This document shows positions 46,095 to 55,001 of a DNA stretch of 64,000 bases, piece by piece (the stretch's first letter is position 1; every line of letters starts with the position of its first letter). A model generated the notes under the pieces. The model saw only the letters and a program-made list of their open reading frames with translations, was not told where the DNA came from and did not search any database. The translations under genes and the position numbers were made by a program. The stretch comes from JANNSX01 sp963741525 (GTDB taxonomy: Bacteria; Pseudomonadota; Alphaproteobacteria; Rhizobiales; Hyphomicrobiaceae), in NCBI GenBank assembly GCA_963741525.1, contig CAVUIW010000020.1:124001-188000 (forward strand), written 5' to 3'.

Positions 46095-46247
46095 GACCCG
46101 GATATAGCAGACCGGCAATCCCCCTGCACGCCGCCCGCATAGCAGGCATTCATGGCCCCGGGGACTGGCACAAGCCGCCCGGCCGCGCTAGAGATAGCGA
46201 CGGAACGCCCAATCCAGTTTCAGAACCTCAAGAAACCGAGAGCAAGC

Positions 46248-47109
46248 ATGCGATACGAAGCCCCAAAGTCTATCGACGAGGCGGTCAAGTTGCTCGGCGG
46301 CGAGAAGGGCAATGCCCGTATCCTCGCCGGCGGCACCGACCTGCTCGTCCAGATGAAATCCGGCCGGCTCGAGCCGGACCTCGTCGTCGACATCAAGCGC
46401 ATCGACGGCATGCGCAAGATCAGCTCCGAGAAAGGTGTATTCCGGATCGGCGCAGCCGTGTCCGGTGCGGAGGTCAATGAGCATGCCGAACTCATGAAGG
46501 CTTGGCCCGGTGTCGCGGAAGCCGCCAATCTCATCGGCTCGACCCAGGTTCGCGGACGCGCCAGCCTCGTCGGCAATCTTTGCAATGCCTCGCCCGCCGC
46601 CGATAGCGTGCCGGCGCTCGTCGCCGCCAACGCCATGGCCGTCATTGCCGGCCCGAAGGGCCGGCGCGAGGTGCCTGTCGCCGATATCCCGACCGCCCCC
46701 GGTAAGACCTCGCTCGCCAAGGACGAGATCGTCGAGGCGATCCTGCTGCCGGCCAAGCTCGCCAACACGGGCGATGCCTATCTCCGCTTCATCCCGCGCA
46801 CCGAGATGGACATCGCCGTCGTCGGCGTCGGCGTGTGCCTGACGATCGATGGTGATGGAACGTGCCGGCAATGCGCGCGTCGCGCTCGGCGCCGTCGGCC
46901 CGCGCGTCATCCTGTCGGAGGCCTGCGCCAAGGCACTGATCGGCACGAAGGTCGACGACGCGGCCCTTTCGAAGCTCGCCGCCGCCGCATCCGCGGCCGC
47001 CACACCAATCGACGACAAGCGCGGCACCAAGGAGTTCCGCACCGATGTAACCGGCGTGCTCGCGAAGCGCGCGGCCAAGATTGCGCTCGAGCGCGCGAAG
47101 GGGAAGTGA
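46248..47109 (+). pseudogene. Molybdenum hydroxylase FAD-binding subunit (CoxM type), one frameshift
   Basis: The medium subunit, about 287 residues, that carries FAD and passes electrons on. The FAD-binding motif ARILAGGTDLLVQMKSGRLE and TQVRGRASLVGNLCNASPAAD are clear. The C-terminal CO-dehydrogenase flavoprotein domain lies in a second frame from about 46849, with RAGNARVALGAVGPRVIL. One extra base near 46856 breaks the gene (287 codons plus one base). The ATG at 46248 follows GAGAGC. Its TGA overlaps the ATG of the 2Fe-2S subunit, fixing the operon order M-S-L. Confidence 0.88.
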
Positions 47110-47585
47110 TGAGCCAGATTCACGTTTCGACCACCGTCAACGGCGACGCCTACGAGTTCCTCTGCGAGGCCGACGAGCCACTGCTGGATGCACTCCGCGA
47201 TCGACTCGGTCTGACAGGCGCCAAGGAAGGCTGCGGCACCGGCGATTGCGGGGCCTGCACAGTCACCCTCGACGGCCGTCTCGTCTGCTCCTGCCTGGTG
47301 CTCGCCGCCGAGGCCGAAGGTCAAAAGATCGGCACCATCGAGGGCATGGCGGACGGCGAGAAGCTCCATCCCCTGCAGCAGAAATTCCTCGAGCATGCCG
47401 CCCTCCAGTGCGGCATCTGCACGCCGGGCTTCCTAGTCGCCGCGAAGAATTTGCTCGAGCGCAATGCGAACCCGACCGAGACCGAGGTGCGCTACTGGCT
47501 CGCCGGCAACCTCTGCCGCTGCACCGGCTATGACAAGATCATTCGCGCGGTCATGGACACCGCCAAAGAGATGAGGAGAGCGTAA
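47109..47585 (+). CDS. Molybdenum hydroxylase 2Fe-2S subunit (CoxS type)
   Basis: A 158-residue subunit with two 2Fe-2S clusters. The plant-ferredoxin-type motif is GCGTGDCGACTV plus the later Cys in RLVCSC. The second, all-helical cluster is bound by LQCGICTPGF and NLCRCTGYDK. It passes electrons from the molybdenum centre to FAD. The start overlaps the FAD-subunit stop by one base and its stop abuts the large-subunit start (47585). Confidence 0.95.
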   Translation: MSQIHVSTTVNGDAYEFLCEADEPLLDALRDRLGLTGAKEGCGTGDCGACTVTLDGRLVCSCLVLAAEAEGQKIGTIEGMADGEKLHPLQQKFLEHAALQCGICTPGFLVAAKNLLERNANPTETEVRYWLAGNLCRCTGYDKIIRAVMDTAKEMRRA

Positions 47586-49840
47586 TGGCTCAGGACATCG
47601 CTCAGAAATCGCGCAAGTTCGACATCGTCGGCACGCGGCCGATCCGCCCGGACGGCATCGACAAGGTGACCGGCCGCGCCCGCTTCGGCGCCGACATGAA
47701 CGCGCCGGGCATGCTGATCGGCCGGATTCTTCGCTCGCCGCATGCGCATGCGAAGATCAAGAAGATCGACATCTCGAAGGCCGCCGCGCTGCCGGGCGTC
47801 AAGGCGGTCGTCACGAAGGACGATTTCCCGGTGACCGATGGCAACGCCGGCCTGATGGACATCCTGACCAACATCATGGCGCGCGAGAAGGCGCTCTATG
47901 ATGGTCACGCGGTGGCAGCCGTCGCCGCCACCAGTGCGTCCATCGCCCGCAAGGCGCTCGCGCTCATCAAGGTCGACTACGAGGTGCTGCCGCACGTCAC
48001 CGATGTCGACGCGAGCTACAAGCCAGGCGCCCCGCTCATCCGCGCGGATCTCATCACCTCCGGCGTCGAGCCGGCACCGACGAAGCCCTCCAACGTCGCC
48101 GCCCGCCACCAGTTCGGCCACGGCGATGTCGACAAGGGCTTCAAGGAGGCCGACGTCATCGTCGAGCGCTCCTTCAAGACGGAAGCGACGCACCAGGGCT
48201 ACATCGAGCCGCACGCGTGTCTGGCGAGCGTCAGCCCCGATGGACAGGCCGATCTGTGGGTCTGCACCCAGGGCCACTACATGATCCGCAACGTCTGCGC
48301 GCAGCTGCTCGGCATGGATCAGTCGCGCGTCCGCGTGACGGCGTCCGAAATCGGCGGCGGCTTCGGCGGCAAGACGACTGTGTTCATCGAGCCGGTGGCC
48401 CTCGCCCTCTCGCGCAAGGCCAACCGCCCCGTCAAGATCGCCATGACGCGCGATGAGGTGTTCCGGGCGACCGGCCCGACCGCCTCCTCCTCCATGGACG
48501 TCAAGATCGGCGCCAAGAAGGACGGCCGCATCACGGGAGCCGACCTCGTCATGCGCTTCCAGGGCGGCGCCTTCCCGGGCTCCGGCGTCGAGTACGGCGC
48601 CATGACCTCGTTCGCCTGCTATGACCTGGAAAATGTCCGCATCGTCGGCTGGGACGTGCTCTGCAACCGGCCCAAGCTCGCCGCCTACCGGGCACCGAGC
48701 GCGCCGATCGCCGCCTTCGCCGTCGAGAGCGCCATGACGGAGCTCGCGGGCAAGCTCGGTATCGATCCGATCGAGTTCCGCCTCAAGAACGCGGCCAAGG
48801 AGGGCACCAAGTCCTGCTACGGCCCGACCTTCGGCCCGATCGGCATCATCGACTGCCTGAAGGCGACGAAGGACCATCCTCACTACAAGGCGCCCTTGAA
48901 GGCGAACCAGGCCCGCGGCGTTGCCTGCGGCTTCTGGTTCAACTTCGGCGGCAACACCTGCGTATCGATGAATGTCGGCTTCGACGGCACCATCGCGCTG
49001 GCCGTCGGCACGCCCGACATCGGCGGCTCGCGGGCCTCGATGACGATGATGGCCGCCGAGGAGCTGGGCATCCCCTTCGACAAGGTCCGCTGCATCATCG
49101 CCGACACGGCGTCGCTCGGTCACAACGACGTGACGGATGGCAGCCGCACGACGTTCTCGACGGGCCTCGCCACCATCAACGCGGCCCGCGATGTCATCAA
49201 GAAGGCCTGCCAGCGCGCCGCCAAGACCTGGGGCATCCCGGAGGACGCGGTGGTCTGGGAGAAGGGCTATGCGAAACCGGCCGGCGCCAATGCCGGCAAG
49301 TTCGAGCCCTTGTCGCTTGCCGAGATCGCTGCCAACTCGCCCAACACCGGCGGACCGATCGCCGGCCACTACGAGGTGAACGCGGACGGAGCCGGCGTCG
49401 GCTTTGCCTCGCACATCGCGGATGTCGAGATCGACAGGGAGACGGGCCGCACCACGATCACGCGCTACACGGTCTGCCAGGATGCCGGCAAGGCCGTGCA
49501 TCCGAGCTATGTCGAGGGCCAGTACCAGGGTGCCGCCGCCCAGGGCATCGGCTGGGCCTTGAACGAGGAGTACATCTACGGCAAGGACGGCACGCTGCAG
49601 AATGCGGGCTTCCTCGACTACCGCATCCCGGTCGCCTCCGACCTGCCGATGATCGACACCGTCATCCTCGAGGTGCCGAACCCGGGCCATCCGTATGGCG
49701 TGCGCGGCGTCGGCGAGACCTCGATCGTGCCGCCGCTCGCCGCCATCGGCATCGCCATCTCGGCGGCCGCCGGCCAGCCGATGACGGATATCCCGATCTC
49801 GCCGCCCAAGGTTTTGAAGGCGATCAAATCCAAGGGTTGA
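47585..49840 (+). CDS. Molybdenum hydroxylase large subunit (xanthine dehydrogenase family), substrate unknown
   Basis: A 751-residue molybdopterin-cytosine-dinucleotide-binding catalytic subunit. Features: RPDGIDKVTGRARFGADMNA at the N-terminus, the cofactor loop EIGGGFGGKTTVFIEPVALA, and the catalytic Glu near the C-terminus in YGVRGVGETSIVPPLAAIG. The active-site loop reads AAYRAPSAP, without the AYRCSFR of true CO dehydrogenase, so I do not call it CoxL. It probably hydroxylates a heteroaromatic or aldehyde substrate. The operon M-S-L is followed by an intrinsic terminator and a MoaD/ThiS-like gene. Confidence 0.92.
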   Translation: MAQDIAQKSRKFDIVGTRPIRPDGIDKVTGRARFGADMNAPGMLIGRILRSPHAHAKIKKIDISKAAALPGVKAVVTKDDFPVTDGNAGLMDILTNIMAREKALYDGHAVAAVAATSASIARKALALIKVDYEVLPHVTDVDASYKPGAPLIRADLITSGVEPAPTKPSNVAARHQFGHGDVDKGFKEADVIVERSFKTEATHQGYIEPHACLASVSPDGQADLWVCTQGHYMIRNVCAQLLGMDQSRVRVTASEIGGGFGGKTTVFIEPVALALSRKANRPVKIAMTRDEVFRATGPTASSSMDVKIGAKKDGRITGADLVMRFQGGAFPGSGVEYGAMTSFACYDLENVRIVGWDVLCNRPKLAAYRAPSAPIAAFAVESAMTELAGKLGIDPIEFRLKNAAKEGTKSCYGPTFGPIGIIDCLKATKDHPHYKAPLKANQARGVACGFWFNFGGNTCVSMNVGFDGTIALAVGTPDIGGSRASMTMMAAEELGIPFDKVRCIIADTASLGHNDVTDGSRTTFSTGLATINAARDVIKKACQRAAKTWGIPEDAVVWEKGYAKPAGANAGKFEPLSLAEIAANSPNTGGPIAGHYEVNADGAGVGFASHIADVEIDRETGRTTITRYTVCQDAGKAVHPSYVEGQYQGAAAQGIGWALNEEYIYGKDGTLQNAGFLDYRIPVASDLPMIDTVILEVPNPGHPYGVRGVGETSIVPPLAAIGIAISAAAGQPMTDIPISPPKVLKAIKSKG

Positions 49841-49850
49841 GCGTCAGGCT

Positions 49851-49888
49851 AAAAGGGGGCCGCCGTCCCATCGGGTGGCGGCCCTTTT
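49851..49888 (+). terminator. Intrinsic terminator after the molybdenum hydroxylase operon
   Basis: A GC-rich stem of about 14 pairs, AAAAGGGGGCCGCC against GGCGGCCCTTTT, with loop gtcccatcgggt. The T-rich end of the stem and following T residues suit termination of the rightward operon; the A-rich left arm makes it possibly bidirectional. It lies 11 bases after the large-subunit stop. Confidence 0.85.
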
Positions 49889-49901
49889 GATTCTTCGTTT
49901 T

Positions 49902-49949
49902 GAGCACGCTCTCACGGCGAACCGGCCGCCACTTCGCCGGAGCGTGCTC
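49902..49949. repeat. Short dispersed palindrome (GAGCACG family)
   Basis: Arms GAGCACGCTC and GAGCGTGCTC with core CGGCGAACCGGCCGCCACTT. The copy is immediately followed by the ribosome site of the MoaD-like gene. Confidence 0.85.
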
Positions 49950-49963
49950 TGGAGGAGCTTGCC

Positions 49964-50278
49964 ATGGCTCGCCGCTTCAAGGGCACCGGCCTCAAGGACC
50001 CGCCGCCGCCACCGCCGCCCACGCCGGTGCATGTCCACGTCAAGCTCGTCGGCGGCGTTCTGATGTCGGCGGCGGGCGGCAAAACGGAGTTCGACATCGA
50101 GGCCGCCAATATCTGGCAGCTGCTCGACCGGCTCGGCGCCGACTATCCCGAACTGAAGCCGATCCTCGCCAAGGGCGTCGCGGTCGCCATCAACGGCCTC
50201 GTCTACCGCGCCTCCTGGCTGCACCCGATCCCCAAGGACGCCGAGGTCGTGATCATGCCACCGCTGCAGGGCGGGTGA
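49964..50278 (+). CDS. MoaD/ThiS-family sulfur-carrier-like protein
   Basis: A 104-residue protein. A Pro-rich leader (KDPPPPPPPTP) is followed by a ubiquitin-like fold: VHVKLVGGVLMSAAGGKTEF, IWQLLDRLGADYPELKPILA, and VAVAINGLVYRASWLHPIPK with a terminal VVIMPPLQGG. The double-glycine C-terminus is the hallmark of sulfur carriers activated by adenylation. GGAGG precedes the ATG at 49964. Its place after a molybdenum hydroxylase suggests it serves that enzyme's cofactor, perhaps as a dedicated MoaD or sulfur donor, but this is inferred. Confidence 0.82.
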   Translation: MARRFKGTGLKDPPPPPPPTPVHVHVKLVGGVLMSAAGGKTEFDIEAANIWQLLDRLGADYPELKPILAKGVAVAINGLVYRASWLHPIPKDAEVVIMPPLQGG

Positions 50279-50284
50279 GGCTGT

Positions 50285-51103
50285 TTACTTGCCGTAGAAG
50301 GCGATGAAATTCTGCACCGGCGAAGACCCCGGGCCGACGGTTTCGAGCTTGCCGAAAAGCGTCGTCGCAATCTGCGTCGACGGACCGCCATCGAGATTGA
50401 TGGCCCGCTCGCAGCCGAAGCCACCGGGCGGCGCGGCCTGCAACATCGTCGCGAGTTCGTGCAGGGTGATGCGGCTGGTCACGGCGACAACGATCGCCGC
50501 GTCTGCCCTGAGACAAATGGCCGAGCGCTCGGCTTGCGGGCCTCCGACCTTGTTGATGCCGAGCTTTCCGCCGGGCTCGACGAGCAGTGGGCCGGTCTGA
50601 ACAGCAGAGCCCACATTGGTGGCCAGGGCATACCCTTTGGCCCACGCAATCTCAAACTGGCCGACGCCCGTCATTTCGGAAAGCACACCCGAACAGGCGC
50701 GGCAGGCCGTGAGGGGCGCAATAATCTGGCCAGCGGCGATCAGCAGCCCTGTCGGCTTCAGCGATCCATCCGCCTCGCGGTCGAAATAGCCGCCATTGAT
50801 GACGAGGCCAGCGCTGGTCGACGACAACATGTCCGCCGCTGTGTTCCCTGTCGCAGCGGGTGCAGGCATGATCTCTGCCCGATAGCTGCCTTTGGCAAAA
50901 CGATAGGCCACCAACTCCAGGAGCGAAGGCTGCCGGACGACCAGCCGCTCTTGGCCCTTGGAGTTGATCTCCCATCCGACCTTGGTAAGTTCAACCAAGA
51001 ACGCCGCGCTTCGATCGGTGCTCTGAGCTGTGGAGACCGTCCCTTGTGACGCAAGGCCGGAGAGGAGCCCAGCAAGGAGAGCGCACAGTTTTCCAAGTGT
51101 CAT
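50285..51103 (-). CDS. Phosphodiester glycosidase family (NAGPA / DUF2233) exported protein
   Basis: A 272-residue protein with a signal peptide ending near STAQS and the NAGPA-domain landmarks LVINGGYFDREADGSLKPTG, QTGPLLVEPGGKLGI and AINLDGGPSTQIATTLFG. Homologues remove N-acetylglucosamine from phosphodiesters (human uncovering enzyme) or act on cell-wall sugars. The start is the ATG at 51103, two bases past the stop of the upstream ICMT-like gene, so they are cotranscribed. The true substrate in bacteria is unknown. Confidence 0.85.
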   Translation of the reverse strand: MTLGKLCALLAGLLSGLASQGTVSTAQSTDRSAAFLVELTKVGWEINSKGQERLVVRQPSLLELVAYRFAKGSYRAEIMPAPAATGNTAADMLSSTSAGLVINGGYFDREADGSLKPTGLLIAAGQIIAPLTACRACSGVLSEMTGVGQFEIAWAKGYALATNVGSAVQTGPLLVEPGGKLGINKVGGPQAERSAICLRADAAIVVAVTSRITLHELATMLQAAPPGGFGCERAINLDGGPSTQIATTLFGKLETVGPGSSPVQNFIAFYGK

Positions 51104-51105
51104 CG

Positions 51106-51579
51106 TCACACCCACCGCCTGACGTTCCGCCGATAGGCCTCCCACGTACCCCCGAACACGGTGCTCAAGTGTTTTTCCTCGCGCTCGATGGCAAGCTTTT
51201 GGACGGCGATGGTGACGAACGGCAGAACGATCAGTAGCCAGAGCGTGTCGAACGCCAACGCGGCCCCGGCAAAGGCAATGGTGTTGCCGAGGTAGATCGG
51301 ATTGCGGGAGAGGGCGTAAGGCCCACTCGTCACAAGATGTGCCGTTCCCTGGTCGGGGCGGAAGGTCGTCTTGTGGCGCACGAGCGTGAAGATCGACAGG
51401 AGGTCGAGACCGAACCCGAGGCCCATGAGCGCCAATCCGATCGCCCTCCATGACCAAGCCAGATCGAAGCCGAGCGGCCAGAGCGCATTGAGAAGCACGG
51501 CGGCCAGGACGCCGAGCACATAAAGCATCGGCGGCCAGGGGAGCCGGTTCGGACGCGTCTCGAAGTCTCGCTCACTCAT
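51106..51579 (-). CDS. Isoprenylcysteine carboxyl methyltransferase-like (ICMT/PEMT) membrane protein
   Basis: A 157-residue integral membrane protein with four or five helices. The SAM-binding C-terminal motif is GPYALSRNPIYLGNTIAFAG followed by AIEREEKHLSTVFGGTWEAY. Such bacterial proteins methylate unknown lipids or metabolites. Start ATG 51579. Operon with the phosphodiester glycosidase downstream. Confidence 0.87.
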   Translation of the reverse strand: MSERDFETRPNRLPWPPMLYVLGVLAAVLLNALWPLGFDLAWSWRAIGLALMGLGFGLDLLSIFTLVRHKTTFRPDQGTAHLVTSGPYALSRNPIYLGNTIAFAGAALAFDTLWLLIVLPFVTIAVQKLAIEREEKHLSTVFGGTWEAYRRNVRRWV

Positions 51580-51613
51580 GTTTCAACTCACAAATCCGAT
51601 CGAGTCCCGGGCG

Positions 51614-52018
51614 TTACTCGAGATGCTGCATGCCATCCGCGTCGAGCCCGGCGAGCCAGGAGTGCCGCTGCCCCTCGTAGACGGAGACCTTCGGCGCTGG
51701 AAACGACGGATCGGCGAAGGCGCCGACGGCGACTGCATAGACATCGGGAAATCCGGAGAGCTCCCAATAGACGGTCGTGCCGCAGTCAGGACAGAAATGG
51801 AGGGTCACCGTATTGCCGCTGTCGGCCTTGCGCGTGAAGGTTTTCGATGCGCCGGCTGCGACGCCGACCGCCTCCCGCGGAAACCGCGCCTGCATGGCGA
51901 ACACGCTCCCCGTCCGCCGCTGGCAATCGAGGCAGTGGCAGATCGAGATGCGGACGGGCTCGCCCGTGCAGTGGACTTGCAGTTGGTTGCAGGCACAGGT
52001 GGCGGTGCGGGTCGGCAT
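51614..52018 (-). CDS. GFA (glutathione-dependent formaldehyde-activating)-like zinc protein
   Basis: A 134-residue protein with the CENP-V/GFA zinc pattern: TATCACNQLQVHCTGEP, ICHCLDCQRRTGSVF and LHFCPDCGTTVYWELSGFP. It binds zinc by paired Cys residues. Formaldehyde activation has been proposed for the family name, but many members have unknown roles. Start ATG 52018. A demethylating MttB homologue nearby would fit formaldehyde handling only loosely. Confidence 0.88.
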   Translation of the reverse strand: MPTRTATCACNQLQVHCTGEPVRISICHCLDCQRRTGSVFAMQARFPREAVGVAAGASKTFTRKADSGNTVTLHFCPDCGTTVYWELSGFPDVYAVAVGAFADPSFPAPKVSVYEGQRHSWLAGLDADGMQHLE

Positions 52019-52031
52019 GGCACTATGCCTT

Positions 52032-52325
52032 TCACAACCAGTTCTTCAGATCGCGGCGGCCATCGATAACCGAAACGATCTCGACGCGGCTCTCGGCCTC
52101 AAGATGCGCATAGAGAACAAGATAGTTTCCTTCGATCAGCATGCGCATGCCGGGCCTGATATCGTGCCTCGGTACACCCAGATCCGGAAAGTCTCGTAGC
52201 CTTTCGATTTTCTGGTCGATTGCCAGCAGGATGCGATCCGCAGCCGCCGGTTTTTCGTTGGCGATGATACGCCAGATCGCCCGCAACTCTGTCTCAGCGC
52301 GTTGCGATACGACGATATTAGCCAC
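52032..52325 (-). CDS. parE: ParE/RelE-type toxin
   Basis: A 97-residue type II toxin: ANIVVSQRAETELRAIWRII, AAADRILLAIDQKIERLRDF, PDLGVPRHDIRPGMRMLIEG and YLVLYAHLEAESRVEIVSVI, all typical of ParE. It overlaps the antitoxin stop by eight bases. ParE toxins poison DNA gyrase; RelE relatives cut mRNA. The pair is intact. Confidence 0.88.
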   Translation of the reverse strand: MANIVVSQRAETELRAIWRIIANEKPAAADRILLAIDQKIERLRDFPDLGVPRHDIRPGMRMLIEGNYLVLYAHLEAESRVEIVSVIDGRRDLKNWL

Positions 52326-52590
52326 GCTTTGACGCCGCGCGTTTCAGCTTGCGTCGCTCGTCGGCAATCAGTGACTTCATGTCGAGAGGTCCGGCGATGC
52401 CGCTCTTTATGCCTGCGTCCCAGCGAGCCCCGAGCTCTTCGGCATCGAGCCGCCTCAACTGCAATTCGTGTTCCTCGAGCAGTCGCAGGCCGGCGCGCAC
52501 CACCTCGCTCTCGTTGTTGTAGCGGCCGCGCTTCACCTGATCGGTGACAAATTTTTCGAGATGCGATCCAAGCGCGACGGATTTTGGCAT
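52318..52590 (-). CDS. parD: ParD-type antitoxin
   Basis: A 90-residue antitoxin with an N-terminal ribbon-helix-helix (SVALGSHLEKFVTDQVKRGR, NNESEVVRAGLRLLEEHELQ) and a C-terminal toxin-binding tail. GGGAG lies before the ATG at 52590. It comes first in the pair, as usual for ParDE, and probably represses its own promoter through the palindrome just upstream (52607-52633). Confidence 0.87.
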   Translation of the reverse strand: MPKSVALGSHLEKFVTDQVKRGRYNNESEVVRAGLRLLEEHELQLRRLDAEELGARWDAGIKSGIAGPLDMKSLIADERRKLKRAASKRG

Positions 52591-52606
52591 GTGCGAACTC
52601 CCAGGA

Positions 52607-52633
52607 GTATGATCTATTGCTATCAAATCATAC
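52607..52633. promoter_or_regulatory. Palindromic operator candidate upstream of parDE
   Basis: Perfect 7-base arms GTATGAT (52607) and ATCATAC (52627) around an AT-rich centre, 17 bases before the parD start. The position and AT richness fit the parDE promoter/operator bound by the ribbon-helix-helix antitoxin. Confidence 0.6.
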
Positions 52634-52647
52634 GCCCTCTGCAAACA

Positions 52648-54225
52648 TCAAAAATCCGTCGGCGCTCCGCCTTCATGTTTCCGCCGCTCGACGAACGCTT
52701 CCAGCTCTTCCTTGATGGCGGGGTCCATCGGCGGGGGCTCGAACTCGGCGAGGATCTGCTTCCAGATTTTCATGGCGCGCTCCGGCGTCTGCACGGCGCC
52801 CGCCTCCTCCCAGGCCTTGTAGTTCCGCCAATCGGAGAGGAAGGGCGCGTAGAACGCCGTCGTGTAGCGCGACTGGGTGTGCTGGGCGCCGAAGAAATGC
52901 CCTGTCGGTCCAACCTCGCGGATGGCCTCCACCGCCAGATCGTCCGCCGACATCGGCAGCGGCTCCATGTAGTGCATGACGTTCTGCAGCGTCTCGCAAT
53001 CCATGACGAACTTTTCGTAGGAAGCGCAGAGGCCCCCCTCCAGCCAGCCGGCCGCGTGATAGACGACGTTGGTGCGCGCCGACACGCAGGCCCAGAGCGA
53101 GAACATGCTTTCCCACATCGCCTGCGCATCGGGCGCATTGGCGGCGCAGGCGTTGGAAGCGCGCAGCGGCAGGTTGTAGAAGCGCGCCATCTGCCCGGAG
53201 AGCTGCGTCGCCCGCATGTATTCGGGCGTGCCGAAGGCGGGCGCGCCTGATTTCATGTCGACATTCGACGTGTAGGAGCCATAGACGACCGGCAAGCCCG
53301 GCTTGATCACCTGCAATAGCGCGAGCGCGGCCAGCGCCTCCGCCGTCTGCAGCACGACGGCGCCGGAAACCGTCACCGGCGCCATGGCGCCCGACAGCGT
53401 GAAGGGCGTGACGATCACCGGCTGACCCTTGCGCGCCAATCGCATCGCGCCATCGAGCATGGGCCAATCGTGCTTGAGGGGGGAAGAGGAGTTGATGTTC
53501 GTGTACATGCGCGGTTTCGCGGCGAACTCCTCGTGTGTCAGCCCGCCCGCGATCCGCACCATCTCCATCACATCCTCCACCCGCTCGACGCCGAGCGAGT
53601 AGGCGTGACAGACCTTGTCGGTCAGCGTCAGCTTGTCGTAGAGGCAGTCGAGGTGGCGCACGGAGGCATGCACGTCGACCGGCTCGACCGGGTAGCCGCC
53701 CGCCAGATGGATGCAGTTGAAGTACTGTGTCAGCTTGATGAGGTCCTGGTAGTCCGACCGGCAGCCGACGCGGCGACCGCGCTCCAGGTTCGACGAATTC
53801 GGCGGCGAGGACACATTCACGAAAACCATATGCTGGCCGCCGATGACGACCGCCTTTTCCGGATTGCGCGGCGTGATCGTGAACTGCGACGGCGCCTTGG
53901 CGAGCTGCTCCATGACGAACTTGCGGCCCATGCGGACGCGCCCGCCGCCGTTCGCGACATCGGCCACCTTCTCGCAGCCGGCATCGACGAGAATGCGCGT
54001 CGCATCCGCATGCAGGAAGTCAATGCCGATTTCCTCGAGCACGCGCATGGCGGCGTCGTGGATCATCTCGACGCCTTCCTGGCTGATCGGCTCGGTCGGG
54101 CGATCCGGATTGATGGGGAGCTTCCAGGGAAGCTGGCTGATCGCGGTTCCGCCCGTGCGGGCACCGCGCCGGGCGCTGCGTCCGCCCCGGGCGCGCTGGA
54201 TGGCCGTCTCGGACGTGTCGGTCAT
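52648..54225 (-). CDS. Trimethylamine methyltransferase family protein (MttB-like, non-pyrrolysine)
   Basis: A 525-residue TIM-barrel methyltransferase of the MttB superfamily. Landmarks are LPINPDRPTEPISQEGVEMI, HDAAMRVLEEIGIDFLHADA, CHAYSLGVERVEDVMEMVRI, PFTLSGAMAPVTVSGAVV, VYGSYTSNVDMKSGAPAFGT and GGLCASYEKFVMDCE. The frame is complete with no internal UAG, so it belongs to the non-Pyl class whose known member MtgB demethylates glycine betaine. GGAGG precedes the ATG at 54225. It should pass a methyl group from a quaternary amine to a corrinoid protein, which is not in the window. The substrate is unknown. Confidence 0.9.
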   Translation of the reverse strand: MTDTSETAIQRARGGRSARRGARTGGTAISQLPWKLPINPDRPTEPISQEGVEMIHDAAMRVLEEIGIDFLHADATRILVDAGCEKVADVANGGGRVRMGRKFVMEQLAKAPSQFTITPRNPEKAVVIGGQHMVFVNVSSPPNSSNLERGRRVGCRSDYQDLIKLTQYFNCIHLAGGYPVEPVDVHASVRHLDCLYDKLTLTDKVCHAYSLGVERVEDVMEMVRIAGGLTHEEFAAKPRMYTNINSSSPLKHDWPMLDGAMRLARKGQPVIVTPFTLSGAMAPVTVSGAVVLQTAEALAALALLQVIKPGLPVVYGSYTSNVDMKSGAPAFGTPEYMRATQLSGQMARFYNLPLRASNACAANAPDAQAMWESMFSLWACVSARTNVVYHAAGWLEGGLCASYEKFVMDCETLQNVMHYMEPLPMSADDLAVEAIREVGPTGHFFGAQHTQSRYTTAFYAPFLSDWRNYKAWEEAGAVQTPERAMKIWKQILAEFEPPPMDPAIKEELEAFVERRKHEGGAPTDF

Positions 54226-54377
54226 GGGGATCCTCCGATGGTGGGAGGGGTCTAGCATGCCCGCCGCCCGGCGGCCATTTCACCTGCGACGCATTCTACG
54301 TCGCGCTGGTTCTTTCAAAGAGCCGGTTTCAATTGCGGCCTTCGCCGGGACAGGCAATTGCCCGAACGTGCACTGTT

Positions 54378-54992
54378 CTATGATCCGGCGACCGCCGCGG
54401 CCGCTCCCGCCATGATGGCGCCGGTACCGCGATTCAGGGCTTTGACGGCTCTCGTCGAGCGGAACAGCGTGCGGGCACGAGCCGCCGCAAGGGCGTAAAG
54501 CGCCAGGATCGCCGATATGATGGGGACGATCACGACGGCAATCTCGGCGATGCCGGGCCAATCGAGCCGCTCCAGATCGACGATGGCCGGCAGCAGCGCC
54601 ACGAAGAAGAAGATCGCCTTCGGATTGCCGATGGTGAGCGCGTAGCTGGTCAGGAAAAGTCGGAGACCTTGGGTACGTGTCTGGTCCGGCGTGGCCTCGC
54701 GGGCAACGGCCGGCGCCGTCCACAGCTTCCACGCGAGATAGAGGAGATAGGCGGCGCCGGCATACTTGATGACCGTCAGCACGCCAACATGAGCCTGCGC
54801 CACGGCCGCGAGCCCGAAAGCCGCGACGAGGAACAGGGTCAGGTCGCCCGCCACGAAGCCGAGAATAAACGGCCCTATGCCCTTCATGCCATTGCCGAGA
54901 GCGCGCGCCACGATCGCGGCGACTCCGGGCCCGGGCGTGGCCACGGCCATCGCATAGGCGGCGGCGAAAACGAGCAGGCCGGCGAGCGTCAT
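54378..54992 (-). CDS. LysE family amino-acid exporter
   Basis: A 204-residue inner-membrane protein with six helices and the LysE/RhtB signatures TPGPGVAAIVARALGNGMKG, LGFVAGDLTLFLVAAFGLAA, IKYAGAAYLLYLAWKLW and TIGNPKAIFFFVALLP. It exports amino acids or related small molecules. The start at ATG 54992 lies nine bases after the SDR stop, so the two are cotranscribed. Confidence 0.9.
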   Translation of the reverse strand: MTLAGLLVFAAAYAMAVATPGPGVAAIVARALGNGMKGIGPFILGFVAGDLTLFLVAAFGLAAVAQAHVGVLTVIKYAGAAYLLYLAWKLWTAPAVAREATPDQTRTQGLRLFLTSYALTIGNPKAIFFFVALLPAIVDLERLDWPGIAEIAVVIVPIISAILALYALAAARARTLFRSTRAVKALNRGTGAIMAGAAAAVAGS

Positions 54993-55001
54993 GTCAGAAC
55001 C

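Noticed and set aside
47528..49690. A 720-codon open frame on the minus strand
   Set aside because: It is the antisense shadow of the molybdenum hydroxylase large subunit; high GC keeps the opposite strand open. The peptide is rich in Arg, Asp and Val without any domain.
46248..49840. Calling the molybdenum hydroxylase a CO dehydrogenase (coxMSL)
   Set aside because: Subunit order fits, but the large subunit lacks the AYRCSFR active-site loop needed for the Cu-Mo centre.
52648..54225. A pyrrolysine-containing trimethylamine methyltransferase
   Set aside because: The gene is open for its full family length without an in-frame UAG, so it belongs to the non-Pyl MttB group.
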